A DNA stretch of 26,098 nucleotides from an uncultured Desulfarculaceae bacterium (lineage in GTDB: Bacteria; Desulfobacterota; Desulfarculia; Desulfarculales; Desulfarculaceae). Location of the stretch: the NCBI GenBank assembly GCA_937908275.1, contig CALERA010000262.1:1-26098 (forward strand), in the 5' to 3' direction. The notes beneath the pieces are model-generated. The model was not told the origin of the DNA. It saw nothing but the letters and a program-made list of their open reading frames with translations, and did no database searches. The translations under genes were made by a program, and so were the position numbers. Shown here in pieces: positions 1-6,278 of this stretch; position 1 is the stretch's first letter; every line of letters starts with the position of its first letter.

Positions 1-130
1 CCAGGGCCTGGTCCGGCTCCACCCGGCGGGGGCTGGGGGCGAAGACAACGCCCAGGGCGTCGGCCCCGGCCCGGACCGCGGCCAGGGCGTCGGCCAGGTT
101 GGTCAGGCCGCAGATCTTGACCCGGGTCAT
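1..130 (-). CDS. trpF: phosphoribosylanthranilate isomerase, N-terminal part (cut by window edge)
   Basis: The first 43 codons are visible and begin MTRVKICGLTNLADALAAV, the typical TrpF start: a KICG beta strand followed by an Asp-Ala helix. A GADALGVVFAPSPRRV segment follows and matches the family's second strand and SPR turn. The enzyme isomerises phosphoribosylanthranilate to CdRP, the step before TrpC's product in the pathway. The start ATG shares one base with the trpC stop (TGATG), so translation is probably coupled and the gene belongs to trpDCF. The rest lies outside the window, where trpB and trpA would be expected. Confidence 0.93.
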   Translation of the reverse strand, partial: MTRVKICGLTNLADALAAVRAGADALGVVFAPSPRRVEPDQAL

Positions 131-915
131 CAGGCCGCCTCCAGCAGGGCGCGCAGGGCGGCGGTGGGATCGGGACTGGTCATCAGGCTGGTGCCCACCA
201 AAAAAGCCCGGATGCCGCCCGAGGCCAGGCGGGCCACGTCGGCCGGCCCGGCGATGCCGCTCTCGGCCACCAGGGTCACCCCGGCCGGGACCCGGGCGGC
301 CAGTCCCAGGCAGGTGGCCAGGTCCACCTTGAGGGTGGTCAGGTCACGGTTGTTGATGCCGAGCAGGGGCGGGTTCAGGGCCAGGGCGGTCTCCAGCTCG
401 GCGGCGGTGTGGACCTCCACCAGGGGGGTCAGGCCCAGGGCCAGGGTCTCGCGGTAGAGGTGTCCCAGCCGGGCCGGGCTCAGGGCGGACACCATCAGCA
501 GCGCGGCGTCGGCCCCGGCCAGGCGGGCCTGGTAGAGCTGGGCCGGATCGATGATGAAGTCCTTGCGCAGGATGGGCAGGTCCACCGTGGCCCGGGCCTG
601 GGCCAGGTCGGCCAGGGAGCCGCCAAAGAACTGCGCGTCGGTGAGCACCGACAGGGCCGCCGCCCCGCCGGCGGCATAGGCCTGGGCCTGGGCGGCCACG
701 TCCCGGCCGGGGGCCAACTCCCCGGCCGAGGGCGAGGCCTTCTTGATCTCGGCGATGACCGCCAGGGGGGGTGTCTTGAGCGCGGCCAGGAAGTCCCGGG
801 CCGGGGGCGCGGCCAGGGCCTTTTGCCGCATCTTTCGCGGGTCGTGGGCGGCCTGCAGGCGGGCCACCTCCTGGCGCTTGACCGCCAGGATGCGCTCCAG
901 GACGTTGCCGGCCAT
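130..915 (-). CDS. trpC: indole-3-glycerol phosphate synthase
   Basis: A 261-aa protein of normal length for a monofunctional TrpC. It closes the indole ring, converting CdRP to indole-3-glycerol phosphate with loss of CO2 and water. Family motifs are in order: VIAEIKKASPSAGEL (catalytic Lys, phosphate binding), LRKDFIID (catalytic Lys), GINNRDLTTLKVDL and LVAESGI. These are spread along a TIM barrel. The start is the ATG three bases after the trpD stop. trpF follows with a one-base overlap, so the three genes form one unit. TrpC is not fused to TrpF, unlike in enterobacteria. Confidence 0.96.
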   Translation of the reverse strand: MAGNVLERILAVKRQEVARLQAAHDPRKMRQKALAAPPARDFLAALKTPPLAVIAEIKKASPSAGELAPGRDVAAQAQAYAAGGAAALSVLTDAQFFGGSLADLAQARATVDLPILRKDFIIDPAQLYQARLAGADAALLMVSALSPARLGHLYRETLALGLTPLVEVHTAAELETALALNPPLLGINNRDLTTLKVDLATCLGLAARVPAGVTLVAESGIAGPADVARLASGGIRAFLVGTSLMTSPDPTAALRALLEAA

Positions 916-918
916 GAT

Positions 919-1962
919 CTAGGCCCTTCCCGTGGTCGCGGACAGGGCGTGGCTCAAATCGCGCAGGGACGTCAGCCGGGCCAGGGCCGCGCCGGAGTCG
1001 ATGCTCTGGGCGGCCAGGGCCAGGCCCTGCATAAGATCCGGGGCCGCGCCGGCCGCGGCCAGGGCGGCGGCGGCGTTGAGCAGCACCGTGTCCCGGGCCG
1101 CGCCGGGCTGGCCCCGCAGCAGGTCCAGGGTCTTTTGCGCGTTCTGGGCCGGGTCGCCGCCGGCCAGCTCCTGGGCCCGGCCCCGGGCCAGGCCCAGGTC
1201 CTCGGGGTTGAGGGTCAGGCTCTCCACCCGGCCCCCGGCCAGGCGCGCCACCTGGTTGGGGCCGGTGCTGGCCAGCTCGTCCAGGCCGCCGGGGCCGTGG
1301 ACCACGTAGGCCGACGAGAGACCCAGCTCGCCCAGGACCTGGGCCAGGGGCTCCACCAGGGCCGGGTCGTAGACCCCCACCACCTGGGCGGTGGCCCCGG
1401 CCGGGTTGGTCAGGGGACCCAGGAGATTGAAGATGGTGCGCAGACCCAGCTCGCGGCGGGGGCCGATGGCGTGGCGCATGGCCAGGTGCAGGGCCGGGGC
1501 GAAGAGGAAGCCGATGCCCACCTGGTCGATGCAGGCCCCCACCTGCTCCGGACCCAGGTCCAGGTTCACCCCCAGGGCCTCCAGCAGGTCGGCCGAACCG
1601 CAGCGGCTGCTGACCGAGCGGTTGCCGTGCTTGGCCACCTTGACCCCGGCCCCGGCCACCACCAGGGCGGCGGTGGTGGAGATGTTGAAGCTCATGGCCC
1701 CGTCCCCGCCGGTGCCGCAGGTGTCCACCAGGGCCTGGCCCGGGGCCAGGTCCACCGGCACCCGCAGGCACTTGTCGCGCATCACCCGGGCCGCGCCGGC
1801 GATCTCGGCCACGCACTCGCCCTTCATGCGCAGGGCGATCAAGAGCGCCCCGATCTGGGCGGGGGTGGCCCGGCCTTCCATGACCTGGTCCATGACCCCC
1901 ATCATCTCGCCCTGGCTCAGATGGGACCCGCCCACCGCCTTGTTGATGGCCGCCTGGATCAT
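919..1962 (-). CDS. trpD: anthranilate phosphoribosyltransferase
   Basis: A 347-aa protein that transfers the phosphoribosyl group of PRPP to anthranilate. Diagnostic segments are DTCGTGGDGAMSFNIST (PRPP-binding glycine loop), KHGNRSVSSRCGSADLLEALG, FAPALHLAMRHAIGPRRELG, FNLLGPLTNPAGA and VVHGPGGLDELA. The start ATG has an AGGAGG SD six bases upstream. TrpD is not fused to the TrpG amidotransferase, which lies about 10 kb away beside trpE. It is the first structural gene behind a Trp leader peptide and terminator at 1998-2146, so its expression is probably controlled by Trp attenuation. Confidence 0.96.
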   Translation of the reverse strand: MIQAAINKAVGGSHLSQGEMMGVMDQVMEGRATPAQIGALLIALRMKGECVAEIAGAARVMRDKCLRVPVDLAPGQALVDTCGTGGDGAMSFNISTTAALVVAGAGVKVAKHGNRSVSSRCGSADLLEALGVNLDLGPEQVGACIDQVGIGFLFAPALHLAMRHAIGPRRELGLRTIFNLLGPLTNPAGATAQVVGVYDPALVEPLAQVLGELGLSSAYVVHGPGGLDELASTGPNQVARLAGGRVESLTLNPEDLGLARGRAQELAGGDPAQNAQKTLDLLRGQPGAARDTVLLNAAAALAAAGAAPDLMQGLALAAQSIDSGAALARLTSLRDLSHALSATTGRA

Positions 1963-1997
1963 CTCTCGCCTCCTAGGGGTTGAAGCGCGCCGCGCAC

Positions 1998-2036
1998 AAA
2001 AAGAGCCGCGGACCCTTGGGTCGGGTCCGCGGCTCT
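1998..2036 (-). terminator. attenuator terminator in the trpDCF leader
   Basis: A perfect 14-bp inverted repeat (2002-2015 with 2023-2036) encloses a 7-base loop. On the minus strand it is followed directly by TTTTT and then GTG. It sits between the trpL1 stop (2063) and the trpD SD, where a transcription attenuator should be. A segment in the end of trpL1 (2089-2095, GGGTCGG) is complementary to the upper stem and loop (2018-2024, CCGACCC). That pairing would break the terminator and is a candidate antiterminator. The pairings were worked out by eye, without folding energies. Confidence 0.88.
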
Positions 2037-2062
2037 GGGGGAATCTTTTCTGGGCTGATGCT

Positions 2063-2146
2063 CTAGAGCATGACTCCCGCGCCGGCGGCCGACCCGAAGG
2101 TCTCCGTCCACTGCCACCAGCCGCGCCAAGAAGTCATGTTGATCAT
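2063..2146 (-). CDS. trpL: trp leader peptide (27 aa) ahead of trpDCF
   Basis: The short reading frame ATG...TAG encodes MINMTSWRGWWQWTETF and then a Gly/Ala-rich tail ending VML. Four Trp codons fall within seven residues (WRGWWQW), which chance does not readily explain in this setting. It lies just upstream of a perfect terminator hairpin and of trpD, so it is a ribosome-stalling Trp sensor. Its ATG overlaps the tyrA stop (TAATG), and an AAGGAC site lies 10 bases upstream. It can therefore be translated either from its own transcript or by coupling from tyrA. The stop codon lies in a 14-bp palindrome (2058-2071). Confidence 0.88.
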   Translation of the reverse strand: MINMTSWRGWWQWTETFGSAAGAGVML

Positions 2147-3006
2147 TACTGCATCCGTCCTTGTGATTTTTGTATACAGTATACCCCTTCCAACGGCGCG
2201 TCAACTTTTTTTTCGGCCTCCCCCACCCAGGCGATGATGCCGCTCAGCTGGGCCTCCAGCCCGGCCGCGTCCCCGGCCCGCAGGCGTCCGGCCAGGGATT
2301 CCAAAGCCCCGGCCAGGGACTCCAGGGCCGGGCCGGCTTCGGGGTTGGCCAGGGCCAGACCGGCGTAGAGCCCGGCCGGTTGGCGGCACTGGCGGACCAG
2401 GAGGTCCCAGATCTGGTTGAACCAGGCCCCGGCCAGGGGCAGGTCGGCGGGGTCGAAACCCTGCTCGCGCAGGGCCGCCCCCAGGCCGAAGAGCAGCATC
2501 TGGCGGAGGCTCTGCACCAGGGCCATCAGCTCGTCGTGGCGTTGGGGCTTGATGAAGGTAAGGTGCGCGCCCTGGCCGGCCAGCCAGGCCAGGAGCCAAT
2601 CGACCAGGGGGCCGGGGCGCCCGGGGCAGGCGAAGACGGTCTGGCCGGCCAGGGACTCGGCCCCGGGGCCGAAGAGGGGGTGCAGGCCCAGGACCTGGCC
2701 CGGGGCCAGGGTCAGCATCCGCTCCAGGGGCGCGGCTTTGAGCGAGGCCAGGTCGGCGATCAGGCCATCGGCCGGGGCGTGGGGGGCGATGGCCTGGAGC
2801 GCGGAGTCCATGGCCGCCACCGGCACCGCCAGCAGGATCACCGGACAGGCGGCCAGGTCCGCGCCTTTCAAAGGGCCGTCGGCCAGGTCGGCGATGACCA
2901 CCGGACAGCCGCTGGCGGCCAGACGGCTGGCGAACCAGGAGCCCATGCGCCCCCGGCCGCCGACCACGCCCACCCGGGGCGGTCTAAAGCCGTCCTCCGC
3001 GGACAT
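2146..3006 (-). CDS. tyrA: prephenate dehydrogenase
   Basis: A 286-aa protein expected to oxidise and decarboxylate prephenate to 4-hydroxyphenylpyruvate in Tyr synthesis. It opens with a nucleotide-binding fold, VGVVGGRGRMGSWFASRLA, close in form to the E. coli T-protein GGxGxMG. IADLASLKAAPLERM and GLHPLFGP follow; the latter carries the family's substrate-binding His. The C-terminal half is helical, as in the family. No chorismate mutase is fused to it; that activity is in the neighbouring pheA. It starts nine bases after the pheA stop. The last codons hold the trpD promoter and the stop overlaps trpL1, so the C-terminus is constrained by regulatory sequence. NAD versus NADP use, and arogenate as substrate, are not resolved. 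Confidence 0.88.
   Translation of the reverse strand: MSAEDGFRPPRVGVVGGRGRMGSWFASRLAASGCPVVIADLADGPLKGADLAACPVILLAVPVAAMDSALQAIAPHAPADGLIADLASLKAAPLERMLTLAPGQVLGLHPLFGPGAESLAGQTVFACPGRPGPLVDWLLAWLAGQGAHLTFIKPQRHDELMALVQSLRQMLLFGLGAALREQGFDPADLPLAGAWFNQIWDLLVRQCRQPAGLYAGLALANPEAGPALESLAGALESLAGRLRAGDAAGLEAQLSGIIAWVGEAEKKVDAPLEGVYCIQKSQGRMQ
2172..2204 (-). promoter_or_regulatory. promoter with overlapping 13-bp palindrome, inside the end of tyrA
   Basis: On the minus strand TTGACG (2204-2199) and TATACT (2183-2178) are separated by 15 bases and point at trpL1. Initiation near 2171 would give a 25-base leader before the ATG. The -10 lies within GTATACAGTATAC (2172-2184), a perfect 13-bp palindrome. 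The same box with one change occurs upstream of trpL2 (14470-14482), and both are followed by a run of A residues on the transcribed-sense strand. This may be a repressor operator or simply a shared core promoter; the sequence does not decide. Confidence 0.62.
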
Positions 3007-3015
3007 GGCGAGACC

Positions 3016-4158
3016 CTACACGGCCAGGCCGGGGTCGCCGGCCGGGTAGGAGCCCAGGACCCGCACCCGGGGCACCTCGGCGGTCAGCGCCGCCAGGGCC
3101 GAGCGCAGGGGCTCCTCGTTCTGGTGGCCCTGGCAATCCAGGAAAAAGGCGTATTCCCAGGCCCGGTCCTTGGCCGGCCGGCTCTCGATGCGGGTCATGT
3201 TGATGCCCCGCTCCGCGAAATGGGCCAGGGAGCTGTAGAGCGAGCCCGGCTGGTGGGCGGCCAGGTAGAGGATCGAGGTCTTGTCCTCGCCGGTGGGGGG
3301 GCAGCCCTGGCGGCCCAGCACGAAGAAGCGGGTCATGTTGTGGGGGTTGTCCTGGATGTCGGCGGCCAGGATGGGCTGGGCGTAGTGCCGCGCGGTCAAC
3401 TCGCCGCCCACCGCCGCCACGCCGTCCTCCTGGCCGGCCAGCTTGGCCGCGGCCGCGGTGCTGCTGGTCTCCACCAGGGCGGCCTGGGGCAGGTTGCGCC
3501 GCAGCCAGGCCCGGCATTGGTTCAGGGCCTGGGGGTGGGAGTAGACGGTCTTGACCTTCTCCAGGGAGTCCTCGCGGCTGATCAGCATCTGCCGCACCCG
3601 GGAGTAGATCTCGCCGCAGACCTGGAGCTCGCTTTGCAGGAACTGGTCCAGGGTCACGCTGACCCCGCCCTCGCTGGAGTTCTCCACCGGCACCACCCCC
3701 ACCTGGGCGTGGCCCCGGCTCACCTCCTCGAAGACATCGACGATGGTGGACAGGGGGGCGAAGTCGCAGGAGCTGCCGAAGTGGCTCAACGCGGCTTGGT
3801 GGCTGAAGGTGGCCTCGGGTCCCAGGAAGGCCACCCGCAAGGGGCGTTGCACCGCCCGGCAGGCGCTGATGATCTCGCCGTAGATCTGCTTCAGGCCCAG
3901 ATCGGAGATGGGTCCGCGATTCAGATCCAGAAGGCGGCGCATCAGCTCGCTCTCGCGGCCGGGGTTGAACTCCGGCAGGCCGCTGGCCTGCTTGCAGCGG
4001 CCGATGGCCAGGGCGTGCAAGGCCCGCTGGTTGACCAGGTCCATGATCTGGCGATCGATCTGGTCGATGTACTCCCTCTGCTGCAAAATCTCCTGCTCCT
4101 GCACGCTGCTGACTCCATGAAGGGCGTAAAGTTCCTGGCTGGCAACCTGGGGCTGCAT
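3016..4158 (-). CDS. pheA: bifunctional chorismate mutase / prephenate dehydratase
   Basis: A 380-aa three-domain P-protein converting chorismate to prephenate and then to phenylpyruvate. Residues about 25-105 form an AroQ-class chorismate mutase helix bundle (REYIDQIDRQIMDLVNQRA). Residues about 108-285 are the dehydratase (FLGPEATFSHQAA, VPVENSSEGGV, NMTRFFVLG). Residues about 297-375 are an ACT domain with the ESRP motif used for Phe binding, so feedback inhibition by Phe is expected. The start is the ATG with a GGAGGAG site just upstream; a longer frame from a TTG at 4188 has no comparable SD. It lies between aroF1 and tyrA in the Phe/Tyr-attenuated unit. Confidence 0.96.
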   Translation of the reverse strand: MQPQVASQELYALHGVSSVQEQEILQQREYIDQIDRQIMDLVNQRALHALAIGRCKQASGLPEFNPGRESELMRRLLDLNRGPISDLGLKQIYGEIISACRAVQRPLRVAFLGPEATFSHQAALSHFGSSCDFAPLSTIVDVFEEVSRGHAQVGVVPVENSSEGGVSVTLDQFLQSELQVCGEIYSRVRQMLISREDSLEKVKTVYSHPQALNQCRAWLRRNLPQAALVETSSTAAAAKLAGQEDGVAAVGGELTARHYAQPILAADIQDNPHNMTRFFVLGRQGCPPTGEDKTSILYLAAHQPGSLYSSLAHFAERGINMTRIESRPAKDRAWEYAFFLDCQGHQNEEPLRSALAALTAEVPRVRVLGSYPAGDPGLAV

Positions 4159-4195
4159 GGCGCTCCTCCCCCCGGGACGCTGAATCAATACCTGG

Positions 4196-5092
4196 CTACA
4201 AGGCCCGATGCAAGGGCGGACCCATCACCATCAGCTCGTCCATCATGCTGGCGAAGTCGCTGGGGCACAGGGACTGCTCGCCATCGCAGAGGGCCGACTC
4301 GGGCGAGCAGTGCACCTCCACCATCACGCCGTCGGCCCCCACCGCCATCGCCGCCCGGGCCAGGGGCGCCACGAAGCGCCGCGCGCCCACCGCGTGGCTG
4401 GGGTCGACGATCACCGGCAGGTGGGTGCGCTCCTTGAGCACGCAGACCGCCGAGAGGTCCAGGGTGTTGCGGGTGGCGGTCTCAAAGGTGCGGATGCCGC
4501 GCTCGCACAGGACCACCTGGGGGTTGCCCGCCGCCAGGATGTACTCGGCGCTCATCAGGAACTCGTCGATGGTGGTCATCAGGCCGCGCTTGAGCAGGAT
4601 GGGCTGGTGGACCCGGCCCAGCTTCTTCAGCAACGAGAAGTTCTGCACGTTGCGCGCGCCGATCTGGATCATGTCGGCGTAGGCCGCCACGGTGGCCAGG
4701 TCCTCGCTGTCCATGACCTCGGTCACCACCGGCAGGCCGGTGACCTCCCGGGCCAGGGCCAGCAGGGTCAGGCCGTCCTCGCCCATGCCCTGGAAGCTGT
4801 AGGGGCTGGAGCGCGGCTTGTAGGCCCCGCCGCGCAGGATGGTCGCGCCGCTGTCCTTGACCGCCCGGGCGGTGTCGATCATCTGCTCCGGGCCTTCCAC
4901 CGAGCAGGGCCCGGCGATGACCACGAAGCGCGGCCCGCCCAGGGCCACCGGACCCACCTGGACCACGGTGTCCGTGGCCTTGGCCTGGCGGCTGACCAGA
5001 TTGTGCTTAGGTTTCGCCGGGATCACGACCGGAGCCTCGATCCCGGTCATGACCGCCCCCATGCTCCTCGTCTCTACACCCGCGCTCATCAT
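4196..5092 (-). CDS. aroF: 3-deoxy-D-arabino-heptulosonate 7-phosphate (DAHP) synthase without full N-terminal regulatory domain
   Basis: A 298-aa type I-beta DAHP synthase that condenses PEP and erythrose 4-phosphate, the entry to the shikimate pathway. The barrel carries VIAGPCSVE (metal-ligand Cys), RGGAYKPRSSPYSFQG, QIGARNVQNF, LLKRGL, VDPSHA (His ligand), VMVEVH (Glu ligand) and LCDGEQSL. The start is one of two adjacent ATGs behind a GGAG site. From there only about 60 residues precede the barrel, and they do not form the ferredoxin-like domain seen in the second copy at 11082-12116. Allosteric control through that domain is therefore probably absent. Control appears to be by the Phe/Tyr leader at 5147-5444. 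pheA follows after 37 bases. Confidence 0.93.
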   Translation of the reverse strand: MMSAGVETRSMGAVMTGIEAPVVIPAKPKHNLVSRQAKATDTVVQVGPVALGGPRFVVIAGPCSVEGPEQMIDTARAVKDSGATILRGGAYKPRSSPYSFQGMGEDGLTLLALAREVTGLPVVTEVMDSEDLATVAAYADMIQIGARNVQNFSLLKKLGRVHQPILLKRGLMTTIDEFLMSAEYILAAGNPQVVLCERGIRTFETATRNTLDLSAVCVLKERTHLPVIVDPSHAVGARRFVAPLARAAMAVGADGVMVEVHCSPESALCDGEQSLCPSDFASMMDELMVMGPPLHRAL

Positions 5093-5146
5093 CGTAATTC
5101 TCCGATCTTTAGCTTGTGCCCCGCCTGGTCCGGGGCGGCCCCCCTG

Positions 5147-5189
5147 AAAAAACTTTGGGGAGCCTGGGTTTGTTCCCATGCTCCCCAAA
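5147..5189 (-). terminator. attenuator terminator upstream of aroF1-pheA-tyrA
   Basis: Arms 5154-5163 and 5180-5189 pair over 10 bp, extended past one mismatch by four more pairs (5165-5168 with 5175-5178) around a 6-base loop. On the minus strand the stem is followed by G and then TTTTTT (5152-5147). It lies between the Phe/Tyr leader peptide and the aroF1 start, the position of an attenuator. The loop-side CATGGG can also pair with CCCATG in the hairpin just upstream, giving a route to competition between structures. Confidence 0.85.
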
Positions 5190-5194
5190 AGAGG

Positions 5195-5236
5195 AAGGGC
5201 CATGGGCAGCCCGTTTGCCGTCTGCCCATGGCCCTT
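5195..5236 (-). promoter_or_regulatory. competing hairpin in the Phe/Tyr leader RNA
   Basis: A perfect 15-bp inverted repeat (5195-5209 with 5222-5236) encloses a 12-base loop, between the leader peptide and the terminator. The first-transcribed part of this hairpin also matches a second partner: 5217-5227 is exactly complementary over 11 bases to 5281-5291, which lies within the leader coding region just after the Phe/Tyr run. One RNA segment thus has two exclusive partners, as in classical attenuation. Which state favours termination cannot be settled by eye. Confidence 0.75.
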
Positions 5237-5261
5237 GGTTTGGTTTAGTTAGCTCTGGCTC

Positions 5262-5381
5262 CTAGACCTCCCCTGCCATCGGGCAGACGGCGGTAAAATA
5301 ATAAAAGCTAAAATAGAAAAAGAAGCCGTCGGGGTTGATGATCCCCCGCCGCGCACTCTCTTTCTGATTAGCTCCGCCCAT
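5262..5381 (-). CDS. pheL: Phe/Tyr leader peptide (39 aa) ahead of aroF1-pheA-tyrA
   Basis: The frame begins MGGANQKESARRGIINPDG, then FFFYFSFYYF, and ends TAVCPMAGEV. Nine of ten consecutive residues are Phe (six) or Tyr (three), in AT-rich codons within a very GC-rich genome. The start is fixed by AAGGA seven bases upstream of the ATG. The frame stays open upstream to 5543, but that part overlaps aroQ and lies before the predicted promoter. A competing hairpin and a terminator follow before aroF1. Stalling when charged Phe-tRNA or Tyr-tRNA runs low would be the sensing event. The name pheL is by analogy with E. coli; a dual Phe and Tyr response is inferred. Confidence 0.9.
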   Translation of the reverse strand: MGGANQKESARRGIINPDGFFFYFSFYYFTAVCPMAGEV

Positions 5382-5415
5382 TTGGTCTTCCTTGGAGTCA
5401 GTTCTATGCTTCCAA

Positions 5416-5444
5416 ACTAAACACCGGCTCCCGATGTTTGTCAA
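5416..5444 (-). promoter_or_regulatory. sigma-70-type promoter of the pheL-aroF1-pheA-tyrA unit
   Basis: A perfect TTGACA (5444-5439) and TTTAGT (5421-5416) are separated by 17 bases on the minus strand. Initiation near 5409 would put the leader ATG about 28 bases downstream. The site lies 20 bases after the aroQ stop, so aroF1 has its own start of transcription. Confidence 0.75.
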
Positions 5445-5463
5445 GCCTATTTTCTCTGGTTCT

Positions 5464-5934
5464 TCAAATCGCCTGGCCCTCCACCATCGTCTTGCAGGTG
5501 CCGCCCCCGGCCTGGCGCGCGAACCACAACAGGGCCAAGGCATAGGACTGCCAGCCGAAACCGCTGATGCTGCCGGCGCAGACCCCGGCCAGATACGATA
5601 CGTGGCGGAAGGATTCGCGGGCGGCCGGATTGCTCAGGTGCACCTCCACCACCGGCACCGCGATGGCCGCCACCGCGTCGCGCAGGGCGATGCTGGTGTG
5701 GGTGTAGGCCCCGGCGTTGAGCACGATGCCCTGGCTCTGGCGGCCGCCGCGCTGCACCAGGTCCACCAGTTCGCCCTCGTGGTTGGATTGCAGGCACTCC
5801 ACCACCATGCCCAGCTCCGAGCCCAGGTCGCGCAACTCGCCCTCGATCCAGCCCAGGGTCTGGTCGCCATAGATTCCCGGCTCGCGCTGGCCCAGGAGGT
5901 TCAGATTGGGTCCGTTGATGACCATGATCCGCAT
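5464..5934 (-). CDS. aroQ: type II 3-dehydroquinate dehydratase
   Basis: A 156-aa protein of normal length for the type II dodecameric enzyme, which dehydrates 3-dehydroquinate to 3-dehydroshikimate. It starts MRIMVINGPNLNLLGQREPGIYG, with the family's NGPNLN strand and the catalytic Tyr of the flexible loop. It continues with CLQSNHEGELVDLV, VLNAGAYTHTSIALRDAV and VEVHLSNPAARESFRHVS (catalytic His). The frame is open further upstream to 6123, but those codons have no family match. A second ATG three codons in is also possible. It is separate from aroC (344-base gap) and from pheL, so it may be its own transcription unit. Confidence 0.95.
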   Translation of the reverse strand: MRIMVINGPNLNLLGQREPGIYGDQTLGWIEGELRDLGSELGMVVECLQSNHEGELVDLVQRGGRQSQGIVLNAGAYTHTSIALRDAVAAIAVPVVEVHLSNPAARESFRHVSYLAGVCAGSISGFGWQSYALALLWFARQAGGGTCKTMVEGQAI

Positions 5935-6278
5935 GGCTTTTGCCCGCCTTCCCGAGAAGCGATGAATACTGGACTCGGCGCGTCGCCCGCTTGCGCGCTT
6001 CAGCTCATCCCGGCCGGCCCGTACGCGTCGCACCGGGGATCGCCTCCCGTCCAGGGCCTGTTCGCGCAAGCGTGACCACCGGATGAGCAATCCGGATCGG
6101 GGCGGACGATGACCCCCGTGCAAAATCCCTTTTCGTCATTGCGAGGAGCCAAGCGACGCGGCAATCTCCCTATTTTTCTGGCGCAACGAAAAGAATTAAG
6201 CTGCCGTGAGAGATTGCTTCGCTACGCTCGCAATGACAGCCAACAGCGCGCAACACCATTCTAATCGTGTTGACAGGC
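5935..6278. other. 344-base gap between aroC and aroQ
   Basis: No gene is supported here. Its clearest content is the dispersed-type palindromic element at 6135-6237. Small open frames exist on both strands, but they lack an SD and resemble no family. I saw no convincing promoter for aroQ and no terminator with a T tract after aroC. Transcription might run through. Confidence 0.6.
6135..6237. repeat. palindromic intergenic repeat element (GTCATTGCGAG ends)
   Basis: Outer arms GTCATTGCGAG (6135-6145) and CTCGCAATGAC (6227-6237) are perfectly inverted. An inner pair GCAATCTC (6161-6168) and GAGATTGC (6210-6217) adds a second stem. The roughly 100-base element has an AT-rich middle, unlike the surrounding sequence. 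Elements with these ends (cattgcgagg...gcaatctc) are familiar as dispersed intergenic repeats in many bacterial genomes. Copy number in this genome cannot be seen from one window. Confidence 0.72.

Noticed and set aside
344..1816. Long minus-strand frame over trpC and trpD (490 codons)
   Set aside because: Gly/Pro/Arg-rich shadow in a high-GC region; the real trpC and trpD frames have all family motifs.
409..1983. Long plus-strand frame of 524 codons opposite trpD/trpC
   Set aside because: Low-complexity Gly/Gln/His composition typical of antisense shadows; no SD or family match. The same applies to other long antisense frames at 2170-4437, 7096-8967, 11205-13010 and 12848-14887.
1959..2204. 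81-codon minus frame overlapping the trpD leader
   Set aside because: It reads through the terminator hairpin in another frame; the Trp-rich 27-codon frame with a regulatory context is the better explanation.
5935..6123. N-terminal extension of aroQ to 6123
   Set aside because: The extra 63 codons do not match type II dehydroquinases, which start at the MVINGPN strand.
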